Positions 42,326-51,196 are shown, counted from the stretch's first letter. The stretch is 64,000 nt of DNA from DATARH01 sp035648415 (GCA_035648415.1 DASRLO010000113.1:1-64000); one strand, 5' to 3'. Numbers and translations: made by a program. Notes: generated by a model not told the origin, from the sequence alone.

Positions 42326-43876
42326 ATGGCCCTCTTCCGCTCGGTCGCCACGGTCGGCTCGCTGACGATGGTGAGCCGCCTCTTTGGCTTCGCGCGCGAC
42401 ATGCTGACCGCGGCGATCCTCGGCGCCGGGCCGGTGGCCGACGCGTTCTTCGTCGCCCAGCGCCTGCCGAACCTGTTCCGCAGCCTGTTCGCCGAGGGCG
42501 CGTTCAGCGCCGCCTTCGTGCCGCTCGCCAACCGGGCGCTGGTCGACGGCGGCGAGGTGGCGCTCAAGGACTTCGCCGAACAGGCCTACGCGGTGCTGTT
42601 CACCGCATTGCTGGCGTTCGTGATTCTCGGCGAAATCTTCATGCCGCTGGTGATGAACCTGATCGCACCGGGTTTCGCGGCCGAGCCCGGCAAGTTCCAG
42701 CTCGTCGTCACGCTGTCCCGCATCACCTTCCCCTATCTGCTGTTCATCTCGCTGGTGGCGTTGCAAGGCGGCCTGCTCAACACGGTCGATCGCTTCGCCG
42801 CCGCCGCCGCGACGCCGGTGCTGCTCAACCTGTTCCTGATCGCCGCGCTGGCGACGATGGCGGCGCTGCATTGGACGGACGGCGAAGTGCTGGCGTGGGC
42901 GCTGACGGCCGCGGGCGTCGCCCAGTTCTGCTGGCTGATGGTGTCCTGCGCGCACGCCGGGATCAGGCTGCGGCTGCGCCGGCCTCGCTTCACGCCGCAG
43001 GTGCTCCGGACCCTGAAGATCATGGGGCCGGGAGTGCTCGGCGCCGGGGTGACGCAGCTCAACCTGCTGATCTCGACCGCGCTCGCCTCGACGCTGCCGC
43101 AAGGGTCGGTTTCCTACCTCTATTACGCCGACCGGCTCAACCAGCTGCCGCTCGGGGTCGTCGGCATCGCCGTCGCCACGGCGATCCTGCCGCCGCTGTC
43201 GCGCCAGGTGCGCGGCGGCGACACCACGGGCGCGATCGCGACGCAGAACCGCGGGCTCGAACTGGCCCTGCTGCTAACCTTGCCGGCGGCGACCGCGCTG
43301 GCGATTTTGGCGCTGCCGATCCTTACGGTGCTGTTCGAGCGCGGCGCGTTCGGCCCGCGCGAGGCCGCGGCGACCGCGTCCGCGCTGATCGCCTATGCGG
43401 TCGGCCTGCCCGCCTTCGTGCTGGTCAAGGTGCTGGCGCCGGCGTTCTTCGCCCGCCACGACACCGCGACGCCGGTCAAAGTGGCGATCGTCGCGCTCGC
43501 GACCAACCTGCTGCTGACCTTGGTGCTGATGCGCTTCTTGGCGCATGTCGGGGTGGCCATCGCGCTGTCGGCGGCGGGTTGGCTGCAGGCGGTGATGCTG
43601 CTGGTATTGCTGGCGCGCCGCGGCCATTTCCATTTCGACGCGCGGGCCCGCGCCAACCTGCCGCGCATCGCGCTCGCGACGCTCGGCATGGCCGCGGTGC
43701 TGGTGGTCCTGCGCAGCCTGCTCGATCCGGCGCTCGCCGGCGCCGTAGCGGTGCGGCTCGCGGCCCTCGCCGGCTTGGTGGCGGCGGGGTTCGCCGCCTT
43801 TACGGCGCTGATCCTGCTGCTCGGGGTGACGCACTGGCGTGAACTGCGGGGCCAGTTCCGCCGCCAACCAGCTTGA
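42326..43876 (+). CDS. murJ: lipid II flippase MurJ
   Basis: 516-residue inner-membrane protein with about 14 hydrophobic segments, of the MOP exporter superfamily; it moves lipid II to the periplasmic face for peptidoglycan synthesis. Family blocks are SRLFGFARDMLTAAILGAG, ADAFFVAQRLPNLFRSLFAE, GAFSAAFVPLANR, SYLYYADRLNQLPLGVVGIA and LVKVLAPAFFARHDTATPVK. The start at MALFRSVATVG (42326) agrees with homologues; the frame is open further upstream through the repeat. Confidence 0.95.
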   Translation: MALFRSVATVGSLTMVSRLFGFARDMLTAAILGAGPVADAFFVAQRLPNLFRSLFAEGAFSAAFVPLANRALVDGGEVALKDFAEQAYAVLFTALLAFVILGEIFMPLVMNLIAPGFAAEPGKFQLVVTLSRITFPYLLFISLVALQGGLLNTVDRFAAAAATPVLLNLFLIAALATMAALHWTDGEVLAWALTAAGVAQFCWLMVSCAHAGIRLRLRRPRFTPQVLRTLKIMGPGVLGAGVTQLNLLISTALASTLPQGSVSYLYYADRLNQLPLGVVGIAVATAILPPLSRQVRGGDTTGAIATQNRGLELALLLTLPAATALAILALPILTVLFERGAFGPREAAATASALIAYAVGLPAFVLVKVLAPAFFARHDTATPVKVAIVALATNLLLTLVLMRFLAHVGVAIALSAAGWLQAVMLLVLLARRGHFHFDARARANLPRIALATLGMAAVLVVLRSLLDPALAGAVAVRLAALAGLVAAGFAAFTALILLLGVTHWRELRGQFRRQPA

Positions 43877-43964
43877 CAGTGCCGCTTCGCGGCTTTCAGT
43901 TCCGCTCACGCGGAAGCGGCTCCGTAGGCTCCGCGGATGCGAGGCCGCACTTGATGGGAACCCG

Positions 43965-44963
43965 ATGAATCGCATCTTCTCCGGCGTCCAGCCGACCGGC
44001 AATCTGCATCTCGGCAATTATCTCGGCGCGATCCGCAACTGGGTCGCGCTGCAGTACGATTTCGACTGCATCTTCTGCATCGTGGATTTGCACGCGCTCA
44101 CCCTGCCCCAAGATCCGGCCGAGTTGCGCGCCTCGACCCGCGAGGTCGCCGCCGCCTATATCGCCGCCGGCATCGACCCCGAGCGCTGCATCATCTTCAA
44201 CCAGAGCATGGTGTCGGCGCACGCCGAGCTCGGCTGGCTCTTGTCGTGCCTGACGCCGCTCGGCTGGCTCAACCGGATGACCCAGTTCAAGGAAAAAGCC
44301 GGCAAGCAGCGCGACCTCGCCGGGCTCGGGCTCTACGCCTATCCGGTGCTGATGGCCGCCGACATCCTCGGCTACCAGGCGACCCACGTTCCGGTCGGCG
44401 AGGACCAGAAACAGCATCTTGAGCTGGCGCGCGACATCGCCGGCGCCTTTAACCGGCGCTACGAGCGCGATTTCTTTCCATTGCCCGAGCCGCAGATCTT
44501 CGGCGCGGCGGCGCGGGTGATGAGCCTGCGCGACGGCACCAAGAAGATGTCGAAATCCGACACCTCGGACTATTCGCGCATCAACATGACCGACGACAAT
44601 GACACGATCGCGCTCAAAATCCGCCGCGCCAAGACCGACCCCGAGCCACTGCCCGCGACAATCGAGGCGCTCGCAGCGCGGCCCGAGGCCGACAACCTCG
44701 TCGGCATCTACGCCGCGCTCGCCGACCAGTCGCGCGAGGCGACGCTCGGGCGGTTCGCCGGGCAGAACTTCTCGGCGTTCAAGGAGGCGCTGACCGAATT
44801 ATCGGTGGCGACGCTCGGCCGCATCGGCGGCGAGATGCGCCGGCTGGTGGCCGACCCCGACCACATCGACACGGTACTGCACAGGGGCGCCGAGCGCGCG
44901 GCGGCGATCGCCGAGCCAATATTGGCCGAGGTCAAGGACATCACCGGCCTGTTGCGGCCGTAG
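43965..44963 (+). CDS. trpS: tryptophanyl-tRNA synthetase
   Basis: 332-residue class I synthetase. FSGVQPTGNLHLGNYLGAIR contains the HIGH-like motif, and GTKKMSKSDTSDYSRI is the KMSKS loop. It is complete and of normal length. It lies 88 bases after murJ on the same strand, as in many alphaproteobacteria. A strong hairpin follows 74 bases past the stop. Confidence 0.96.
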   Translation: MNRIFSGVQPTGNLHLGNYLGAIRNWVALQYDFDCIFCIVDLHALTLPQDPAELRASTREVAAAYIAAGIDPERCIIFNQSMVSAHAELGWLLSCLTPLGWLNRMTQFKEKAGKQRDLAGLGLYAYPVLMAADILGYQATHVPVGEDQKQHLELARDIAGAFNRRYERDFFPLPEPQIFGAAARVMSLRDGTKKMSKSDTSDYSRINMTDDNDTIALKIRRAKTDPEPLPATIEALAARPEADNLVGIYAALADQSREATLGRFAGQNFSAFKEALTELSVATLGRIGGEMRRLVADPDHIDTVLHRGAERAAAIAEPILAEVKDITGLLRP

Positions 44964-45037
44964 CAGCGCCGCCGGTCGCGGAAAGCACAAAGAGGGCTAG
45001 CCGCTTTCCCCCTGTGGTTGCGGGTTGTAAGGTTCCG

Positions 45038-45066
45038 GATCACGCCGCCGGCCCGGCGGCGTGATC
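45038..45066. terminator. strong hairpin between trpS and the TauE gene
   Basis: GATCACGCCGCC and GGCGGCGTGATC form a perfect 12-bp stem with a 5-base loop. Outer arms AAGGTTC (45029-45035) and GAACCTT (45087-45093) could extend it. No T run follows. It may end trpS transcription or, as it abuts the next start by 33 bases, act in the leader of the permease gene. Confidence 0.55.
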
Positions 45067-45098
45067 GATTCGAGCCCCGGGGATCAGAACCTTCCGCC

Positions 45099-46019
45099 AT
45101 GGACATCTATCTGCCGGTCGCCGAGGTATCGCTGGACATTTTCGTCCTGCTCGGCCTCGGCGCGGCGGTCGGGTTCCTGTCGGGCGTGTTCGGCGTCGGC
45201 GGCGGGTTTCTCCTCACCCCGCTCCTCATCCTGATCGGAGTGCCGCCGACGGTGGCGGTCGCCTCCTCGGCCAACCAGCTGGTGGGCGCGTCGGTATCGG
45301 GGGTGCTGGCGCATTGGCGGCGCGGCCATGTCGATTTCAAGATGGGCTTCACGCTGCTGATGGGCGGCATCGCCGGCTCGATCGTCGGCGTCTGGCTGTT
45401 CACGCTGTTCGCCCGGCTCGGCCAGGTCGAGCTGGTGATCTCGCTGTGCTACGTCGTGCTGCTCGGCGTGCTCGGCATGCTGATGGGCATCGAGAGCGTG
45501 CGCACGATCCTGCGCCAGCGCCGCCCCGGCGGAGCGCGCCGCCGGCTCCACCGCCACACTTGGATGCACGGCCTGCCGCTGAAAACGCGGTTCCGCAAAT
45601 CGCAGCTCTACATCAGCGCGCTGCTGCCGGTCGGGCTCGGCTTCGTTGTCGGCATCCTGAGCGCGGTGATGGGGATCGGCGGCGGGTTCGTGATGGTGCC
45701 GGCGATGATCTATACGCTCGGCATGCCGACCTCGATGGTGCCGGGGACCTCGCTGCTGCAGATCATCTTCGTCGCCGCCAACGTGACGATCCTGCAGGCG
45801 GTGACCAACCACACCGTCGACGCGGTGCTGGCGCTGCTGCTGCTCGTCGGCGGGGTCCTGGGGGCGCAGTTCGGCACGCGGTTCGGGACCCGGCTGCGCG
45901 GCGAGCAGCTGCGTTTCCTGCTCGCCGTGCTGGTGATCGCGGTCGCCGCGAAGCTGGCGCGCGACCTGACGTTGCACCCGGCGGATTTGTTCGTCATCCC
46001 GTCGGACAACCGGGGATGA
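45099..46019 (+). CDS. TauE/SafE family anion permease
   Basis: 306-residue inner-membrane protein of the sulfite exporter family, with two repeats, each starting with a glycine-rich segment (GFLSGVFGVGGGFLLTPLLI and GILSAVMGIGGGFVMVPAMI). It is likely to export a sulfur-containing or organic anion. It is followed by a TIGR02186 gene with ATGA overlap, a pairing seen repeatedly in alphaproteobacteria, which suggests a joint function. Confidence 0.9.
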   Translation: MDIYLPVAEVSLDIFVLLGLGAAVGFLSGVFGVGGGFLLTPLLILIGVPPTVAVASSANQLVGASVSGVLAHWRRGHVDFKMGFTLLMGGIAGSIVGVWLFTLFARLGQVELVISLCYVVLLGVLGMLMGIESVRTILRQRRPGGARRRLHRHTWMHGLPLKTRFRKSQLYISALLPVGLGFVVGILSAVMGIGGGFVMVPAMIYTLGMPTSMVPGTSLLQIIFVAANVTILQAVTNHTVDAVLALLLLVGGVLGAQFGTRFGTRLRGEQLRFLLAVLVIAVAAKLARDLTLHPADLFVIPSDNRG

Positions 46020-46759
46020 GCGGGCGCCGGCTCGGCCTGGCGCTGGCGGGCTTTCTCCTTCTCCTCCCGGGGCCGGTCCGCGCCGACGGCGTGACCGCCG
46101 ATTTGAGCAGCCACCTGATCGCGATCACCACCGGCTTCACCGGCGCCTCGGTGGTGCTGTTCGGCGCGACGGACGGGCCGGCCGAAATCATCGCGGTGGT
46201 TCGCGGCCCCGAGCGCGACGTGACGATCTGGCGCAAAAGCAAGATCGCCGGCATCTGGGCCAATACCGAGGCGGTGACCTTCGCCAACGTGCCGAGCTTC
46301 TATGCCGTGGCGGCGAGCCGGCCGATCGACGAGCTGATGTCCCCCTCCGCGGCAGCGCTCCACCGGATCGGAGCCGGCAACCTCAAATTCGAGGCGAGAT
46401 CCGATGTGGCGCCGGACCGGCTGCGCCGCTTCAGCGATGCGCTCATCGGGGTGCAGCAGCGCGCCGGCGTCTTCGCCGCCGCGACCGGCAAGATCGCCTT
46501 TCTCGGCGAGCGGCTGTTCCGCACGACGATCTCCTTCCCCGCCAATGTCCCGACCGGCGCCTACCTGGTCGAAGTCTTCCTGGTGCGCGACAAGGACGTG
46601 ATCGGCGCCCAGACGACGCCGCTTGTCGTCTCGAAGGTCGGGGTCGACGCCGCGGTCTTCGATTTCGCCCGGCGCAGCTCGCTCGCCTATGGCGCGATTG
46701 CGGTGACGATGGCGGTGATGGCAGGATGGTTCGCGAGCCTGCCCTTCCGCAACACTTGA
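46016..46759 (+). CDS. TIGR02186 family membrane-anchored protein
   Basis: 247 residues. A signal peptide (LALAGFLLLLPGPVRA) leads to a periplasmic domain (DLSSHLIAITTGFTGASVVLFGAT, DVTIWRKSKIAGIWANTEAVTF) and a C-terminal membrane helix (YGAIAVTMAVMAGWFASLPF). It fits the alphaproteobacterial TIGR02186 family of unknown function. Its start lies within the stop of the TauE gene. Confidence 0.88.
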   Translation: MSGRRLGLALAGFLLLLPGPVRADGVTADLSSHLIAITTGFTGASVVLFGATDGPAEIIAVVRGPERDVTIWRKSKIAGIWANTEAVTFANVPSFYAVAASRPIDELMSPSAAALHRIGAGNLKFEARSDVAPDRLRRFSDALIGVQQRAGVFAAATGKIAFLGERLFRTTISFPANVPTGAYLVEVFLVRDKDVIGAQTTPLVVSKVGVDAAVFDFARRSSLAYGAIAVTMAVMAGWFASLPFRNT

Positions 46760-46777
46760 CCCGCGAGGCTCACAACG

Positions 46778-47254
46778 ATGGCAGAGAGCGCCGATACGCG
46801 TGTGTTTCTCGTCGTCGTCGACGAGACCGCCGAGCATCATCTGGCGCTGCGTTACGCCGCTCGGCGCGCCGCCCATACCGGCGGCCGGCTGGCCCTGCTG
46901 CATGTCATCGAGCGCGGCGAGTTCCAGCATTGGGTAGCGGTCGAGGAGCTGGCCGCCGAGGAGCGGCGCGAGGAAGCCGAGCAGCTGATGCAGCGGTTGT
47001 GCGAGCAGTTTGCGCCGGTCGCCGGGTCGATACCGATCGTCTATATCCGCGAAGGGCGGCCGCAGGACGAATTGCTGGCGCTGATCAACGAGGAGGCCAC
47101 GATTTCCATACTGGTGCTGGCCGCCGGCATGGGTTCGGGGGGGCCGGGGCCGCTGGTCACTTTCCTCAGCGGCAAGCCGGCGGCGCGGCTGCGCATCCCG
47201 ATCACGATCGTCCCCGGCGGCCTCACGGCCGAGCAGATCGACGCGCTGAGCTGA
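46778..47254 (+). CDS. universal stress protein family
   Basis: 158 residues, single UspA domain. RVFLVVVDETAEHHLALRYAARRA opens the fold. LVLAAGMGSGGPGPLVTFL is a degenerate form of the usual G-2X-G-9X-G-S/T ATP loop, so nucleotide binding is uncertain. It follows the TIGR02186 gene by 18 bases and is probably co-transcribed. Confidence 0.85.
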   Translation: MAESADTRVFLVVVDETAEHHLALRYAARRAAHTGGRLALLHVIERGEFQHWVAVEELAAEERREEAEQLMQRLCEQFAPVAGSIPIVYIREGRPQDELLALINEEATISILVLAAGMGSGGPGPLVTFLSGKPAARLRIPITIVPGGLTAEQIDALS

Positions 47255-47341
47255 GCGAAGAGCTGCGGAAGGCTTGGACTTCCCGGCGAAAATACCCATC
47301 CTATACACAGCGATTTACGTTTTTAGCCCATGGAGCCCTCG

Positions 47342-47893
47342 ATGTTCATCCAGACCGAGCAGACGCCCAACCCGGCCACGCTGAAATTTCTGCCGGGGTG
47401 CGCGGTGATGAACGCGGGGACCGCGAACTTCACCGATGCCGCGGCCGCCGCCGCGCGTTCGCCGCTCGCCGAGCGCCTGTTCGGCCTCCCCGATGTCAGC
47501 GGCGTCTTTTTCGGCGGCGATTTCATCACCGTCACCAAGGCGGGCGACAGCGACTGGTTTCAGCTGAAGCCGGCGGTGCTGGCCGCGATCATGGACCATT
47601 TTACCGCGGGTCTGCCGATCGTCACCGGCTCCGACGACGCAGCCGCGCCGAGCGACGCGGAAGACAACGAAGTCGTCGCCGCGATCAAGGAGCTGCTCGA
47701 GACCAGGGTGCGGCCGGCGGTAGCGCAGGACGGCGGCGACATCATCTTCGAGGATTTCGAGGACGGCATCGTCTACCTGCACATGCAGGGCTCGTGCTCG
47801 GGCTGCCCGAGCTCGACGGCGACCTTGAAGGCCGGCATCGAAAACATGCTGCGCCACTACATTCCCGAGGTCGTCGAGGTTCGCGCGGTCTAA
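47342..47893 (+). CDS. Nfu-type iron-sulfur scaffold protein
   Basis: 183 residues. An N-terminal Nfu_N domain (MFIQTEQTPNPATLKFLPG) and a C-terminal NifU-like domain (VRPAVAQDGGDIIFEDFEDG) with the CSGCPSS motif, whose two cysteines hold a 4Fe-4S cluster between two monomers. It delivers clusters to target enzymes, such as the ferredoxin-type and radical-SAM proteins encoded in this window. The start at 47342 follows GGAG. Confidence 0.93.
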   Translation: MFIQTEQTPNPATLKFLPGCAVMNAGTANFTDAAAAAARSPLAERLFGLPDVSGVFFGGDFITVTKAGDSDWFQLKPAVLAAIMDHFTAGLPIVTGSDDAAAPSDAEDNEVVAAIKELLETRVRPAVAQDGGDIIFEDFEDGIVYLHMQGSCSGCPSSTATLKAGIENMLRHYIPEVVEVRAV

Positions 47894-47913
47894 GGCGCCG
47901 CCTCCTTCCACCA

Positions 47914-48636
47914 ATGCCAGCTTCCAGCGCGCCCGGCGCCGACCGGCGCGCGCCGGTCGTGCTCGCGTTCGATACCGCGGCCTCGGCCTGTTCGGTCGCG
48001 GTCGGCCGCGGCGCCACGGTGATCGCCCGCGAGCGGCGCGAGATGCGCCACGGCCATGGCGAAGCGCTCTTTCCGATGATCGAGCGGACGATGGCGACGG
48101 CGGAATTTGTCCCCGCCGACATCGACATCGTCGCGGTATCGGTTGGGCCTGGCGGGTTCACCGGCATTCGCGCCGGGCTCGCGGCGGCACGGGGCCTGGC
48201 GCTGGCGGCGGATGCGCGGCTCGTCGGCGTCACGAGTTTCGCCGCGGTCGCCGCGCTCATGCCGAAACGCGCCACGGCGCTGCTGGTCGCGCTCGATAGC
48301 CGGCGCGAGGATTTTTACGTCCAAATCTTCGACGCCGAGGGGCATCCGTGCGGCGAGCCGGCGACGATTTTGCCCGACGATTTGGGCCGCTTCGTCAACT
48401 CGGCGATCCGCGACATGCCGCTGTGCATCGCCGGCGACGCCGCCGAGGGCGCCGCCAACGCGCTCGGCGCTCGGGACGGCATCACCACAGCCGCGAACTC
48501 GGCGCCCGATGCGGCCGGGGTGCTGACGGCGACGATGGTTGGCGGCAAGACTCCCGACGCCCGAACGAGGCCACTCTATCTGCGACCGGCCGATGTCAGC
48601 TTTCCGAAAGGACGGCGGGGGATCATCGCACCGTGA
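47914..48636 (+). CDS. tsaB: tRNA threonylcarbamoyladenosine synthesis protein TsaB
   Basis: 240 residues, an ASKHA-fold partner of TsaD in t6A37 formation on ANN-decoding tRNAs. VLAFDTAASACSVAV and the HGEALFPMIERTM, VSVGPGGFTGIRAGLAAARGLAL and VALDSRREDFYVQIF blocks are family hallmarks. It overlaps rimI (GTGA). Confidence 0.93.
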   Translation: MPASSAPGADRRAPVVLAFDTAASACSVAVGRGATVIARERREMRHGHGEALFPMIERTMATAEFVPADIDIVAVSVGPGGFTGIRAGLAAARGLALAADARLVGVTSFAAVAALMPKRATALLVALDSRREDFYVQIFDAEGHPCGEPATILPDDLGRFVNSAIRDMPLCIAGDAAEGAANALGARDGITTAANSAPDAAGVLTATMVGGKTPDARTRPLYLRPADVSFPKGRRGIIAP

Positions 48637-49100
48637 GCCGCGTTCGGCCGATCCCGGAAGGCGCGGCCGAACCGCTCGCGGTGCTGCACCGCGCGTGCTT
48701 TCCGGACGATCCGTGGGAAGCCGGCGCGCTGACGCGGATCATGGCGCTCTCCGGCGGGTTCGGCTGGCTGGCTTGGGAGGAGTCGGACCCGGTCGGCTTC
48801 ATCCTGGTCCGCGACCTCGGCAACGAATGCGAGATCCTGTCGCTGGGGGTCGCGCCGCGCTGGCGCCGCCTGGGCGTCGCCCGCGAGCTTCTCGCCGCGG
48901 CGATCAAGGAGGCCCGGATCCGCAATCTTCCGTCGCTGGTTCTTGAAGTCGCGATCGACAACGACGCGGCGGGCAGCCTCTATTCTTCCACCGGCTTTGT
49001 CGCGGTCAGCCGCCGCGCGCGCTATTACAACCGGCCGGACGGGCGCGCCGACGCGCTAATCTTGCGGCTGGGACTACCCAAAACGCACCCGTCGCAGTGA
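48633..49100 (+). CDS. rimI: ribosomal-protein-alanine N-acetyltransferase RimI-like
   Basis: 155-residue GNAT acetyltransferase. The acetyl-CoA loop is SLGVAPRWRRLGVARELLAAAI, followed by EVAIDNDAAGSLYSSTGFV. RimI acetylates the N-terminus of S18 in other bacteria. The tsaB-rimI order supports the assignment. The GTG start lies inside the tsaB stop codon. Confidence 0.9.
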   Translation: MSRVRPIPEGAAEPLAVLHRACFPDDPWEAGALTRIMALSGGFGWLAWEESDPVGFILVRDLGNECEILSLGVAPRWRRLGVARELLAAAIKEARIRNLPSLVLEVAIDNDAAGSLYSSTGFVAVSRRARYYNRPDGRADALILRLGLPKTHPSQ

Positions 49101-49253
49101 GTTCCCCGGTTTGCCGATATTAATTGATCCCAGGCGCTGTTCTCAACCGGAACTGCAAGGCTTGGCGAATCGTGCAAGATTGCTAGATACCGGATTGCGC
49201 GCCTTTGACCCATTACTTATGCTTGTCGTGGGTTTGACGGTAGGAAGGTTGAC

Positions 49254-49670
49254 ATGGACAATATCGACCAGGCTGGTGACCTCTTGGCTTTAACAACCGA
49301 AATCGTGGCGGCGCATGTTTCCAACAATACTGTGGCAGTGGGCGATTTGGCTCAACTGATCAACCAAGTCTACCAATCGCTCGCCACTATCGGCAGCGCT
49401 CCCCCCGCCCCGGCGGCGCGGCCACAACCAGCCGTGAGCGTCAAGAAGTCGATCCAACCCGACTATCTCGTCTGCCTCGAGGACGGCAAGAAGCTCAAAA
49501 TGCTGAAGCGCCATCTGAAGACGGCGTACAACATGACGCCGGAGGCCTATCGCGAGCGCTGGGGGCTGGCCTCCGACTATCCGATGGTCGCGCCCAATTA
49601 TGCGCGCCAGCGCAGCCGGCTCGCCAAGGAAATCGGCCTCGGCACCCGGGCGCGGCGGGGACGCGGCTGA
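49254..49670 (+). CDS. MucR/Ros family transcriptional regulator
   Basis: 138 residues. DLLALTTEIVAAHVSNN is the N-terminal oligomerisation segment. A proline/alanine linker follows, then the C2H2-type zinc-finger-like block YLVCLEDGKKLKMLKRHLKTAYNMTPEAYRERW, where the first Cys, Asp/His and His positions are those of the prokaryotic Ros finger. MucR proteins are H-NS-like global regulators in alphaproteobacteria. AGGAAGG stands seven bases before the ATG. It lies just ahead of fur, between rimI and fur. Confidence 0.93.
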   Translation: MDNIDQAGDLLALTTEIVAAHVSNNTVAVGDLAQLINQVYQSLATIGSAPPAPAARPQPAVSVKKSIQPDYLVCLEDGKKLKMLKRHLKTAYNMTPEAYRERWGLASDYPMVAPNYARQRSRLAKEIGLGTRARRGRG

Positions 49671-49698
49671 GCAAGCCGCATACCGCCGGCGCCGCGCC

Positions 49699-49742
49699 GA
49701 CGCGGACACAGGCTCGATGGGACGCGGACATAGGCTCGATGG
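49699..49742. repeat. tandem 22-bp direct repeat ahead of fur
   Basis: Two adjacent 22-base units (49699-49720 and 49721-49742), each reading GACGCGGACAYAGGCTCGATGG with Y = C then T, differ at one base. They start 29 bases past the mucR stop and overlap the -35 region of the likely fur promoter. Period and position suggest a cooperative operator, possibly for MucR or Fur itself. Confidence 0.6.
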
Positions 49743-49753
49743 ACGGTTTTAGG

Positions 49754-49780
49754 TATAGTGCCCCGGCACGTTCTGCCGGG
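49754..49780 (+). promoter_or_regulatory. fur -10 box and leader hairpin
   Basis: TATAGT (49754-49759) is a good -10 box with no clear -35, which fits an activator- or repressor-dependent promoter given the repeats just upstream. CCCGGCA (49762-49768) and TGCCGGG (49774-49780) form a 7-bp hairpin in the first transcribed bases, 11 bases before the ATG. It would bury the ribosome-binding region, which lacks a clear Shine-Dalgarno. Confidence 0.4.
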
Positions 49781-49791
49781 ACCGCGATTCT

Positions 49792-50217
49792 ATGATTTCT
49801 CGCCTCGAGCAGCTTTGCCTCGACAAGGGTCTGAAGATGACCGAGCAGCGCCGAATCATCGCGCGGGTGCTGTCGGATTCGGCCGACCATCCGGATGTCG
49901 AGCAGGTCTATCGGCGCGCTACCGAGATCGATCCGCGCATCAGCATCGCCACGGTCTATCGCACGGTGCGCCTGTTCGAGGAAGCCAACATATTGGCGCG
50001 CCACGATTTTGGCGACGGCCGGTCACGCTACGAGGAGATGCCGAGCGCGCATCACGACCACCTGATCGACCTGCAGTCCGGTCACGTAATCGAGTTTCGC
50101 AATGATGAAATAGAAAAGCTGCAGCATGTCGTCGCCGACCGGCTCGGCTACGACCTGGTCGGGCACCGGCTTGAACTTTATGCGATCAAGCGTGGCAATC
50201 AACAAAAGTCCGAGTGA
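49792..50217 (+). CDS. Fur family metalloregulator
   Basis: 141 residues. A winged helix (KMTEQRRIIARVLSDSADHPDVEQVYRRA, TVYRTVRLFEEANIL) and a metal-binding dimer domain with the His-rich SAHHDHLIDLQSGHVIEF. The C-terminal cysteine pairs of many Fur proteins are absent, as in alphaproteobacterial Fur/Mur/Irr relatives. Whether it senses iron, manganese or haem cannot be decided; the HHDH motif keeps Fur/Mur likely. The position next to tsaB-rimI and miaB is the usual one for the alphaproteobacterial Fur/Mur gene. Confidence 0.9.
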   Translation: MISRLEQLCLDKGLKMTEQRRIIARVLSDSADHPDVEQVYRRATEIDPRISIATVYRTVRLFEEANILARHDFGDGRSRYEEMPSAHHDHLIDLQSGHVIEFRNDEIEKLQHVVADRLGYDLVGHRLELYAIKRGNQQKSE

Positions 50218-51196
50218 CCTGCCGAACCCGATCACCGCTCGCTATTCGCCGAACCCGCCGGGGTCCGCCCGCGTGATCGTTGGCAGCACCGCCAACCCCT
50301 CCACCTTATCGCGCGATCCGGTGGCGCCGCTCGACCGTTCAAAGGCTCGGACCGAGCCGGTCGTCGACATCGTCAGCGGTCCGCTGCAGGTGCGGCTTGC
50401 CGCCTCGGCCGAAGACGTCGACGCGGTGCAGGCGCTGCGCTACCGCATATTCTACGACTCGATGGGGGCGCGGCCGCTGCCCGGCATGGCGCAGTTGCGC
50501 CGAGACAGCGACCCGTTCGACGCGATCTGCGACCATCTGATGGTGCTCGACCATGCGCGCGGCGCCGGCGCCGCCGCGGTCGTCGGCACCTATCGTCTGA
50601 TCCGGCGAGAGGCGGCGCGGCGCTGCGGACGGTTCTATTCCGCGGCCGAGTACGACATCACGCGGCTGGTAACCTATCCCGGCCCGGTGCTGGAGCTGGG
50701 CCGGTCCTGCGTCGATCCCGCCTACCGCGCGCGGGCGGTTATGCCGCTGTTGTGGGGCGGCATCGCCGCTTACGTCGCCCATTACGACATCGCGCTGATG
50801 TTCGGCTGCGCGAGCCTGCCCGGAACCGATCCTGAGCGGCTCGCGGTGCCGCTGTCCTACCTCTACCATCACCACCTCGCGCCGCCGGAACTGCGGACGC
50901 GGGCCTTGCCCGAGCATTATGTCGATATGCGGCGGCTCGACCCCGGCGGCATCGACCCCGAGCGGACGCTGAGCGTGCTGCCGCCGCTGATCAAAGGCTA
51001 TCTGCGGCTCGGCGGGTTTGTCGGCGACGGCGCGGTGATCGACCACCAATTCAACACCACCGATGTTTGCATCGTGGTCAAGACCGACCTCGTCGCCGAA
51101 AAATACTCGCGCCATTACGAGCGCCGCTCTAAAGACAATTGGGCCAAGGACAATTCGGCGAAGGGCAGTTGGGCGAAGGGCAGTTGGGCAAGCTAG
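50180..51196 (+). CDS. olsB: OlsB-type N-acyltransferase (ornithine lipid synthesis)
   Basis: 338 residues as called. GNAT-fold acyl-ACP N-acyltransferase (autoinducer synthase/OlsB group): LQVRLAASAEDVDAVQALRYRIFYDSMG, VVGTYRLIRREAA, LELGRSCVDPAYR and YLYHHHLAPPELRTRA are family blocks. It would add a 3-hydroxyacyl chain to ornithine, giving lyso-ornithine lipid, with the next gene adding the second chain. The first 55 residues are not conserved and the start is uncertain (ATG 50180, GTG 50192 or GTG 50272; the first overlaps fur by 38 bases). The C-terminus ends in four tandem five-residue repeats. Confidence 0.8.
   Translation: MRSSVAINKSPSDLPNPITARYSPNPPGSARVIVGSTANPSTLSRDPVAPLDRSKARTEPVVDIVSGPLQVRLAASAEDVDAVQALRYRIFYDSMGARPLPGMAQLRRDSDPFDAICDHLMVLDHARGAGAAAVVGTYRLIRREAARRCGRFYSAAEYDITRLVTYPGPVLELGRSCVDPAYRARAVMPLLWGGIAAYVAHYDIALMFGCASLPGTDPERLAVPLSYLYHHHLAPPELRTRALPEHYVDMRRLDPGGIDPERTLSVLPPLIKGYLRLGGFVGDGAVIDHQFNTTDVCIVVKTDLVAEKYSRHYERRSKDNWAKDNSAKGSWAKGSWAS
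51131..51190 (+). repeat. four tandem 15-bp coding repeats
   Basis: Four 15-base units encode KDNWA, KDNSA, KGSWA and KGSWA at the extreme C-terminus of the OlsB-like protein. Units 3 and 4 are nearly identical, and units 1 and 2 differ more. The same DNA read in the next gene's frame gives a GQGQFGEGQLGEGQ-like stretch, so the repeats may also shift the start of that gene. Replication slippage is the likely origin. Confidence 0.85.
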
